From NCBI RefSeq assembly GCF_014905175.1, contig NC_057791.1:9434492-9498491 (forward strand): a stretch of DNA of 64,000 nt, given 5' to 3'. This document shows, piece by piece, positions 12,201 to 24,200 of this stretch (its first letter is position 1; the number at the start of each line of letters is the position of its first letter). Source of the stretch: Aphidius gifuensis (Eukaryota > Arthropoda > Insecta > Hymenoptera > Braconidae). Made by a program: the position numbers and the translations under genes. The notes below the pieces were generated by a model. That model was not told the origin of the DNA, did not search any database, and saw nothing but the letters and a program-made list of their open reading frames with translations.

Positions 12201-15200
12201 AATATCATTATTATTAATATTTTCATTATTATTATTATAAATTTAATAATTTTTTATGCATTTTATTTTCTAGCTCGATTCAACCTCGTTTCGACGTCGA
12301 ATAACGTTACTTTTCGACGTCGAATCGAGGTTGAATCGGGTTAGAAATTAAAATACATAAAAACCTTATAAATTTATTATTATTATAATTTTTATTGCCA
12401 TATTTTTGTTTAATATAACTAATAATATTGATTTTCTAGTACAATATTCATTATTTAACTCTTTATGTGTGATTTTTATTTTCCGCCTCGTTTTGACCTC
12501 GTTTCGACGTCGAAACGTGTAACATTTCTACATAGAATCGAGCTCGACGCCGACATCGATTCGAGCGTCAAGCTCGGAAAATACGCTCGTTTCGACGTCA
12601 AAATGAGGTTGGATTTCTACCTGGTGATTCGGCATAAAGCTGAGATTATACATGCGAGGCCTTGTGCTTTGTGTCAAACATTCATCTATACAAATACAAA
12701 AATATAATGGTGCTCTTTTAGAATCTGAAAATTTGTTATCAACATGAATATTCAGTAAAACATGTGATTTAATTTCGTTCCATATATTTTTTTTTGACAC
12801 TCTGTTTGTAAAAGACGCCATTACGCACCAATTATAGTGCGTAAAGAAATACTTTTACGCACGATTTTTTAACAAGAAATCGTGCGTAAAAGTATCTCCT
12901 TACGCACGATATTGGCGCAAAATGGCGTCCTTATTACAAACCTCATGCCAAAAAATATTGTATATAACTCGTAAGTGAAGAATGTGAGCCTTCGGCTCGT
13001 TCTCAACTCCTGGTGACTCGTATTGACACCTTTAAAATCATGCAAGAATCACCTACTTCACGTACTAGTTATATAATATACTATTTACGGAAACCGATTC
13101 ACTAACTTTTTTCTAGATGAAGCTCTCTTTGTCTTTCGGTCACCTACTGGATAAATATTATTTATTTCTTTTAATAAATCTCAATAATTACACACTATTA
13201 GATTAAAAAAGATCACCAAATCATCTGCAAACAGTTAATGCCTAGAATAAGCCCCTAAACCAATATCGCTGTGTGCTAAGACCTGAACTTTATATTATAT
13301 TAAACTTTCGACATTTGGCTTCAGAGTCCACTCCTTTTATATAATTGAAACTATAGTAATACAGTCATAGGCGTTCTAGACCATAGGGTGGTCGAAAAAA
13401 GGTAGACCGGCGAGGGGACAAGGGACTGCAACTTGGTTGGTATAAAAGAGATAGTAAAGAAATTTGTCATTCAAATTGTCATGCGTTGATAATGCAGAGA
13501 TAGTAAAGAAATTTGAAGATATCATTTGATGGTGTGAATTCTCAATCACCATGTGTCAGTAATACAGACTCGTTCGGGAAAAATTGAATTTTGTCATTTT
13601 AACGTGCGATTTCTCATGTCTTATGTCCTATGTCCTGTTTCATTAAATAACAAAAATACATTCCTTCGAGTCGGGTTCGGACCAACGACCAATGGATAAC
13701 TTTTTAAATTGTTTATAACAATATGCAATTACAGTCCAGTGCTCTACCAACTGAGCCGTTGAAGGTTATTTGTAGGATTTCTCATGACTCACGCCTCATA
13801 CATAAATATTTTCAAAATACAATTTTGCTGACTCTCCATATGTGTTATTTTTTTCACATCGACCTAAGTACATATAAATACAATTTTGCAAAAAAAATTG
13901 CTGAACTCCATACGTGTTAGTTTTTTTAAATCAACCTATGTATACATAAATATAATTTTGCAAAAAAAACTAGCTGACTCTTAATACGTGTAATTTTTCA
14001 AATATAATCTAATAAAATGCTGTAGCAGTATTTAATTGTTTATGATAAAAGATAAATATTGTTTGCAAAAAATTAATATGCACGTGAGAATTTGCTGACT
14101 CTGAATACGTGTCATTAAAATGAGTACTCTTTCCACTATTCTATTGTATTTATTCCTATATAAATGAGAAGTTTTTCTGAAATTTTATCATTCGAATATC
14201 AAGACTGTGAGAAAAGGTAAGAAAGCAATGTAATAATATACATATATACATTGATAATTATAATTATTATTATCCATATTTATATGCTTGAAATTAAAGT
14301 GTGATTATCAAATTTAGACATTTTACCTAATGGTTTCTATTCGAATTCAATATATTATTTAATTCTTCTATTTTATCATAATTTTAATACCAGCAATTAT
14401 TTCAATATTTTAAATATTCTATTATCAATTATTTTATATTGAATATTTCTTTTAATGAAAATGTTTTGTTTAATTTTCAAATATTCTTTTCATACAAGTA
14501 ATTTTATTGAAAATATTATTATTATTATTATTATCTATATGTACCTTGTTATTTTTATTTTATTTTTATGATGAAATATTCAATAATATGACATATCGAA
14601 CTTTTAGTTGCCATGTGTATTTTAATTTTATTCATCGATTTTGTTGCTGATTTGCCTCCAATTTTTTGGCGATATTTTCTTTACCAACAACTTTTTTCGT
14701 TTTTTCTTGATCTGAAGGTTTATTTTACACTCATCGAGTTTATAAATGATATTTTTTCTTTTCACCTCGTGATTCGAGCCGCTAGTTGGGAGCCATTTGT
14801 AACTTGCGGTTTGTTTACTCTTCGAATTTTTATTGATATTTAAAATTTTTTGCTACCAAATTACTTTAATTTATATTTTAACATTTTATTTGAATAACTC
14901 AAATGAAACATAACACAATTTAAATTTATTATTATACAAACTGTTTATTTTAACATTTAAATTATATGATTAATTATGGATTATTAAACAACGAGACCGA
15001 TTACGCGCCTTCAGCACGTGTTTGCATATGTTTTGTTTTGTTTTTTTTGTATAAATAATATATTTTCGTATTATTTATCTGAAGTATATCATGAAGTTGG
15101 GTGTTTACACTAAAGTTTTTTTATGTAATTTCATGTAACACAACACATATTTCGAGTATGAGATTGATCAAAAGTTTCAACATTTGGAAACACACTTTCT

Positions 15201-18200
15201 TTATTATTTAATGATTGTATAATTTTTATTATCACATAATTACAGTACAGAAACTGATAAATAAAATTTTGATTGTAACTAATGACAAATTGTGATGCTT
15301 ATTTTTTTGATTAAAGAAGAAGCAATTATATAAATTCTACAAAAGGTTAGGTTCAAAAAAATTATTTATTATTATAATTTCCATAAAATAATTTGAACAA
15401 TCTCAAAGAAAACATAATGGTAGACTAACATTGACAGACTTTATTATTTAAATGTTAATTTTGTTATTCAATACAAAGAATAATAATTTTTATTTCAAGT
15501 TTTATTTTATTTCAATACATAGAATTATAATTTTTTTGAATTATCAAACCTCCGGCGCATGGTTGAATATATTATTGTGTATATGTTTATTAATACTATT
15601 TTCTTCATCATAATTATAATTTTTATTAATCACGTGAAGTACTTATCTTATCTGTCATTCCCATGAATTACTATATTTATTTGAAGTTAATTATCAATTT
15701 TATAATTATCGTAATGAATAAAAATATCATTTGATCTAATTATAAACAATTATTAAATCTTGTAGTTGTGTCGTTGTTCAATCAAAGTATATTAAAGTCA
15801 TATTGCAGCTTTTTATAAAGTCAATTGTATTATTATTTTTGATGAAAAAATATAATTAGCATTCGTACGTAGCAACCACACACTAACTTTTTCTATTTGT
15901 TTACTTATTTATATAAATATTTATACTTTATACAATATTTTAATCTATATATTATTTTAACTAAGTAATATTAATGAATAAGATGAGGTTTTTGATAAAC
16001 GTAGTAACCATAACGTAGTAACCACCCTAACTTTTTTTTATTCGAATATTTATTTAGTAATATATATTAGTTGTAATCATAATTATAAATAAATATAACA
16101 ATACTTTTTTTATTTAATTCGAATATATAGAGCTTAACGAAAAGCTGTAATATGACTTTTGATAACTCAAATAAATCAATTGCCGAAAATCAACAAACAT
16201 AGCAACCATATAACAACCCGTAGCAACGTATTAGTATGAGAGACAACATAATAAAATATTAGTTATAAACAAATGCTAAAAGTTTTTGACTTTAATGGGT
16301 TATGTTTAATGCAGCGTTCGTATTGGAGAAAATCTTTTTTTGTTTCAAATTTTTCTGGCAATTTGTCCTTGTGACGAGTTGTACTCGCCCACCTTAAATT
16401 TATATATTATTACTATTATTACTTTATTTAATTTTATTATTATTATGTTATCGGGTGGGGCTGGCCAAATAAGAAGGGGAATATTGTTGGGGAAAGGGAA
16501 ATTTCTCTGCTATTTAAGTAGGCGACCCAGCTGAATAGACACTTCGGTTTCTGCCTCCCGATTAGTAAGTTCGAGGTTCTTGAGGAGCCATCCCAGAACC
16601 TCGAATAGTCTTCTCCCCACCCAGGTATCGGAGCCATCCATACCTAAACCCAAGGAGCAGGAGCCATCCTCTCCTAAAAATACCCCTTATTTCATGTATA
16701 GTCAGTTGGTCAGCCTTATTAATTATTAGTCAGTTAATTATTCTTTTTTATATATCATTTTTCTTGTTAAGACCATGACTTGAAGTCAGGTCTCATAATT
16801 TTATATTTGTGTTCAACTTAATATTATTTAATAATTTTTGATAAAACATAATTTTCGACTAGTAATAATTTTGATACTTAAATTGTTTTTATAATAAATA
16901 ATCTCGTTGTTTGTGTGCCATAATTATTGTTTTGTTGATTAATTTATTGTGCTACCCTTGATTTTACCTTTTCAGTGACCTAATTTTAACGTTCTTTACT
17001 CGGCCCTCTCTCCACGAACCAGCATACTGAGCGACCCAGGCAAACCCCTCAACTTAGTTTTAGAATTGAATTTTCAGGAAACGGATCAGCATCATTGGAT
17101 TCATTGGATTATTCGGATTTTCGTGATTTCTGTGATTTTTGTGACTACTTGGCTATTTGGTATTTGGTATTTGGTATTTGGTTACTTGGCTATTTGGATA
17201 TTTGGTTATTTAGTTAGTTTTAGTGACGTTTTTTGGGTAAGTTTTAGCGTCGTAGAATAAAATTTTCCGTCCCCCTTTTTGTCTGTAAAGCTAGTTGATC
17301 CTCGACCTAAGCTAATTTCTAAAACTAAGTGAGAAGGTAACATGTCACGTTACAGCATTTATTGAGTTTGGTGTAAGCAGAAAAATATATCTCTTTGCAC
17401 GCACTTTGGTATCAAATTTCTAATTCTGTTTATAAAATAGTTTGAAAAAAATAAAACGTCAGCACTTTTTACTTCAAATTCAACGAAATATAAACAATAT
17501 AACATGCGCAACATAGTATCAGATGTCCATTTTTGTTTATAAAATAATTTAAAGAATAAAACGTCAACACTTTATATTTTAAATCAAACAAAAGATGTGC
17601 TTACTTGCATTTTTGTATATATGACCGTATATATAACCGCCACAAAGGTTCTCGGTTCGGTCCCCGTCTCAGACATTTAGTAAAGGAAAAAAAAAAAAAA
17701 AAAAAAAATTTCAATCACATAGAATTGATTGAGTTAACAACAGAATAAATAATTAACGAAAAAAAATTAATTTTACAAATTTTTTTTTTCACATTTTCAA
17801 CATATCATTCGTTTGATTAGAAAAAAAAAATCGTTTGTATCAAACAAAAAATTAATTATTTAAAAACGCTTTTTTTTAATAACCAGAGCCGCGAAGTTCG
17901 TCTGTTATTTCAGTTTGCCGTAAATACCATGGCAACATGGTGAAATATAGTTTAAAAAAAAGACGATCTGAACCTCGTACATGGAAAAAATGGCCTCAAA
18001 AAATGGCTTTTTTTTTTTGGTCTCTTAAAAATGGCCTTATATTTTTGGCCTCTTAAAAATGGCCTCAAAAAATAGCCTTATTTTTTTTTGGATCTTAAAA
18101 ATGGCTTTAAAAAATGGCCGTATGTTTTTGGCCTCTTTTGGCCATTTTGAGGCCATTTTTAAGAGGCCAAAAAAAATAAGGCTATTTTTTGAGGCCATTT

Positions 18201-21200
18201 TTTCCATGTACGAGGTTCAGACCGTCTTTTTTTTAAACTATATTTCACCATGTTGCCATGGTTTTTACGGCAAGCTGAAATAACAGACGAACTCCACTCT
18301 GATTATAACTATTATTTATAATGAATATATATATTTTTATTTATGATCATTCGGGGTCATAGCCCCAAGGTAAGGTATCAGTACTACCATTTTGATCAAG
18401 AGCTCGTTTCTCATCAGCCCAGCTGAGTGCAACTTTTCTCTGTACAATAGTGCGTACTTGATGATCCTTACTTCGTATTAAATGTTGATTTTTTTTCAAT
18501 ATTTGATGATCGAAAAGACATGTCATATAATTATCAAAATTTATATCTTTTAGACCTGAACCTTTTACACATTTTGCTTGTTTGTAAGTTTTATTATCAT
18601 CAATGTTCATGACTTTATAACTATACAATTCGGTTCTTAAACCAGCAAATTCAGTCATGATTTTACCATTATTTTCATTCTTCATCAGACAAATAACTTT
18701 TTTGTTGACTCTTGGCATATCATAAATATTATTTGGTGGATAATCTGATGTGTCAAATCTTTCTTGGCCATTTTGAGGCCATTTTTAAGAGGCCAAAAAA
18801 AATAAGGCTATTTTTTGAGGCCATTTTTTCCATGTACGAGGTTCAGACCGTCTTTTTTTTAAACTATATTTCACCATGTTGCCATGGTTTTTACGGCAAG
18901 CTGAAATAACAGACGAACTTCCCGGCTCTGATTATAACTATTATTTATAATGAATATATATATTTTTATTTATGATCATTCGGGGTCATAGCCCCAAGGT
19001 AAGGTATCAGTACTACCATTTTGATCAAGAGCTCGTTTCTCATCAGCCCAGCTGAGTGCAACTTTTCTCTGTACAATAGTGCGTACTTGATGATCCTTAC
19101 TTCGTATTAAATGTTGATTTTTTTTCAATATTTGATGATCGAAAAGACATGTCATATAATTATCAAAATTTATATCTTTTAGACCTGAACCTTTTACACA
19201 TTTTGCTTGTTTGTAAGTTTTATTATCATCAATGTTCATGACTTTATAACTATACAATTCGGTTCTTAAACCAGCAAATTCAGTCATGATTTTACCATTA
19301 TTTTCATTCTTCATCAGACAAATAACTTTTTTGTTGACTCTTGGCATATCATAAATATTATTTGGTGGATAATCTGATGTGTCAAATCTTTCTAAACTTT
19401 CCTTCATTTTCTTAGGAACTTTGAAACTTAAAATGAGTAAATCTATATCCATATAAAGTGCTTTGACATCATTGTGATTGAATTTTTTTTTTTTGATATA
19501 ATCAAGAGGCATGGTAGTGCCTCGAGTCAAGTATGAGAAAAAAATGTATGTGTTGATGAGAATATGTGTGAGATGAGATTAACTACTACTACCGTGCCTT
19601 ATTATACATTCAATATTTTGTCCCCTTCCGTCGCGAATCTATTAGAAATTGAATTGAAATATGATAGAGTTGAATGAGGATGCTGGGGTTTGGTAATGAT
19701 CCCATAAATTGATGTAAAGCTTTTTTATTAAAAAAAAAATCAGATTTTTCCGTTGCGGTAATATATATTCTAAGCAAAATTGATATTTACGGTCTTTTCG
19801 TTTTTCTCAAATTGACTACATTTTGTTCGTTCAGTTGGTATAAAACTTTACAATTATTTTTCTTCTCTCTCCTAGACGTCTTTCTTTTTTTGTGTTGCTA
19901 TATTGGCTGCACTGCAGAATTTGTTAGTATTTCTAATTATACATAACCTCCAGATTACGTTGACTCTCTCAAGTCAAACGTCAAAAAAAAATAAAAAATA
20001 AAAACAATTATATTTATTATTATATATATATTTAAAGATAATAAACGTGGTGAATTATCACTTGTTATTGTTCGTAAATTAAATCAATATATTGAATTAC
20101 GTGGTCACTTAGTTCATACTGAACTTGTTAAAGTATTATTGTCATTGAGAACGTGATGATGAAATGAAACAAAAAAAAATAATGAGCCATAAACAACGTA
20201 TACTTGCATTGAGTAAACGTGAAAAAAGAAAAAAGTAAAAAATTAGAAGCTGTTGAAAAAGAGCTATTGGAATAAAGTTGAAAAACAAAAAATATTCACT
20301 GAAATAACAAGTATTGTATTAACAATATATTTTAGAATGTTAAAACAAGCACTAAATAGTCAAGTTTTATCTATATTGTTTAGAGAGTCTAGCTAAATTT
20401 GCACATTGTATTAATCTTCAATATTATCAAGATTTAGTTAATATTATAAGTACACTAATTGAAGAAAAAATTTAGGTTTACGTGACAATTACATTGTATA
20501 CAAACTATATTTACAATGTTGTCTGAACAAGGACCAGCATTACATATTGTTTCATACAGATTTTAAGTACATTTGTATAAAAATTTATTATCATCAATTA
20601 ATGCTGGGAAAAATCAACATGATTGTCATATTATCATTAAAATATTAATTCGAGTGTTAATTAATCGTGAAAAAAAAATAACACAAAATCGTTTAATAGC
20701 ATTTATCAAGAGAATTGCAACAATGTCATTGCAATTACAATATCATGGATCATTGGGGCTACTTGGTATTATTAAAATAATAATGCTAACAAAAACAATT
20801 GGGGGACTTCTTGATACTGATGCTAATTCTGCTGATGGTTTTTATCAACCAGAACTTGATGAACCAGAATGTTGTAATGCATATTGTTCATTATTAAGGG
20901 AACTTGTTGCATTCCAAAGACACTATCATTCTGTTGTACAAAAAAACCACGTAATATTGCAGCTGGTGTACCAATAACTAGTGTTGCTAGTTTACCACCA
21001 GAATATTTCAAATTAAAACCCAAAGATTTGTATGAACAATTTGATCCAACTGGGTATTTAATCCATCAATTGAATCTACATGAGTCCACAGACAACAAAT
21101 GATCAATTATTTATTGTTGTAATAATATATTTAAATTATTACAATTATCAGTTCGTGGACCAGCATCAGCTGATGAATTTGTACCAGCTTTAATATTCAA

Positions 21201-24200
21201 TGTGCTAGAAGTGAATTATTGAAATGATAAATGGTGATCAAGATAATAACATTAAAGATGATAAACAACAACAAGTTGAATCACAACAACAATTACCAAA
21301 TACAAATCGAGAGGCACGGTAGTGCCTTGAGTCAAGTTTGAGAAAGAAATGTATGTGTGTTGATGAGAGTTAACTACTACTGTGCCCTTTTTATAAATTT
21401 AAAGTCGACATTTAGCTTTTTGAAATTTTCTTTTTCAAAATGACTTTTGCTATTTATACTTCGTCAATAATTTATCTTCATATGTGCATCTATTTTTTTA
21501 TTATTTTTTTTTCTTTCAAATAATGCTAAAATGGCTACAAGCAGTAGAACTCACAATTTCTTAATTTTTTTTTTAACCTTATAAAATATACTAATTGAAA
21601 TTTTAAAAATTTTTATATTTGAATAAATAAATAATTTTTATAAATATTAATTGAACAAAAAATGAATTGTATGAAAATAAACTTTAAATTATTTATTCAT
21701 TCATTCATTACGTTTTTTATAAAAACAGGAGCTTTTGAACAAAATAATCGGTTTTTTTTTTGTCAAAAAAAGAAATCATATTAAATTACAACATTTGTAC
21801 CTGATAGTGGTACTGAATTTTAATAATTAATTTTCAACAGATATGTCTAGTATGAAGTTGATAATTTAACAAGTCAATTATTTGATTTATCAAATGATAA
21901 TAATGATATTGTTAATAATTTTTTTTCCTATCATAAAAAGGACACTTGATCATTTTTTATTCGTGATTTAATTGGTCAAAAATTTTTAGCATTTGTTTAT
22001 AACTAATATTCCATTATTTTCTTTCTCATAAATATCAAGAAAGTATTATGTATTTATGAATACAAATAATATATATAAATAAATTAATAATTAAATAAAA
22101 AAAAGTTAGTTTGGTTATTATGTTTATCAAAAACGTCACCATATTTATTACTGTATAAAATGTAATTATTTATATAAATAAAAAAACATAAATAGAAAAA
22201 GTTAGTGTGTAAAGTTTAGTTGCAACGTGTGACTGTTAATTTTTTTTTTTTATCAAATGTAATTAAATACAAGTAACTTGATAAAAAGCTGTAAGATGAC
22301 TTCAATACTTTGATCGGGCAACGGTGCCACTAAAATGATTTAATGATTGTTCATAAATTAATCAAATAATATTTCTGTTCATTACGATGATAAATATTGA
22401 TTATTAACTTGATCTATATATGGTTATTCATGAAAATGCAAAATAAGAAAAATAATTGATAAAAATTATAATTAGGATGAATAAAATGGTTGTAATAAAA
22501 ATACACAATAATATATACAACCACGCGCCTTGTATAACAAAAACAAGGTGTCATTGTTAGATAGAATACATTTTCAAATATATAATTTTTCAATAATTAG
22601 AAGGAAGTAGTTGTCACGAAATCAACTGACCACTGACTAATGAAAGATGAATAATTTACCGTGCAATCATCATGAAATATATTTAATGAATAAAAAGAAG
22701 AATACATTTGTCTTGAAAAGAAATGTGCAAAGTAAGCAAAGTAAGCAAAAAATAAAAAGCGATGCATGATTGAGAATGACCGCGCGTGCTTGCCGTACGT
22801 CATGGATCATGTTTTGATTTCTCGTTCAAATCATTGTCTTCACGTTGGACGTGATTTATATTTTTTTAGAAAAATGAAAAATATAGCTGACTTTACTTTT
22901 TTGATTGCTGTCTATTTTTTTATCTTTGAATAATTTCTACAAGAATCATTTTTTGTAATTTCATGTTGAATTGATATTAAAGTTAAAAAACTGAATAATG
23001 ACGTAAGCTTACAGTCTGATGTGAGTATTGAAAAATAAATGAATAAAAAAAAATTATTATTTCGAGTAAATTTTGTAACGAACTTATAAAATTTATTTGA
23101 TAATATATTTTCTTGAAATCGTGGATCATGGATAGGTTCGTACAAAAAGTTATTATATTATTGCCGGGCTCAGTATAAGTAGGTGGTCCAAGGTCTTCAC
23201 TGGTTAAATCAATGATGAGTACAAGTTTTTAAATGAAAGAGTTGATGTTTATTCGCAATTTTAATTATCGGTACACACGTTCAATTATCAATTTATCAAG
23301 TACACGTAGACAGTTAGTAGAACCCACTATTGGAACTCTCTGGTCACTTGTTGACTGGATCTGGATCTTGGATATGTTGGTGTATCCACGCAACTAGGTC
23401 TAGGTCTTGGATAGCCTGTGTCACCACGCGACTTGGATCTGGTACTTGGTCTTGGATAGTCTGTGTCACCACGCGACTTGGATCTGGGTCTTGAATAGTC
23501 TGTGTCACCACGCGACTTGGATCTGGTACTTGGTCTTGAATATGTTGGTGTATCCACGCAACTAGGTCTGGGTCTTGGATCTTGGATCTTGGAGTGGTTG
23601 GTGTACCCACGCAACCGGGTCTTGGTTTAGTTGGTGTATCCACGCAACTTAAAAGTCTAAAAAAACGTTCTTGTCGTAGCCAAAGCTAGGCGAGCTAGAT
23701 CGTGCTTTTTCACTTTACTTGCTGGCCAGTTATTGTCTCAAGCGTACAAAGTGCTTGAGAAAAACTTACGCCACCTGTTGGCCAATACGGAACTAACATA
23801 CATTTAAAGTTCTCAGATTGAGACCTTCAATATTATTAAACGCCGTCACAATTTATTGCTGACAAGTTGAGTGAAAATAAAGAATATTTTTGGAAAATTT
23901 CCATCAGTCAGTAAAGTAAGAATCTTCATTACCGACCGCGATGAAAGTTTCATGTGTCAACCGAATATACAATATTTCATTAAAAATGGTATTTTTACGT
24001 TTTATAATCTGTTTTTCTGGTAGATTATATTTATCGAAACTTCAGTTCTCATTATTATAAGCTATATAATTTTCAAATAAATAATTTGATTTTCAGGAAT
24101 TAATATTTATTCTCGTATAAGAATATTAATTTTTTTCGTGAGATTCTTAGTAGTCACTGCATGTTTTAGAAGTTTCTCTGAATACAGAATGTAACGAATA

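Noticed and set aside
16443..16637. 64-codon minus frame MAPIPGWGED...
   Set aside because: Lies within the GC-richer solo-LTR-like block and shows no known domain.
23327..23643. Two overlapping Pro/Asp/Arg-rich open frames on the minus strand
   Set aside because: They follow from a minisatellite unit that lacks stop codons; no start context, homology or splice support.
23345..23648. Possible CRISPR array
   Set aside because: Units are contiguous, imperfect minisatellite repeats with no unique spacers, and the DNA is eukaryotic.
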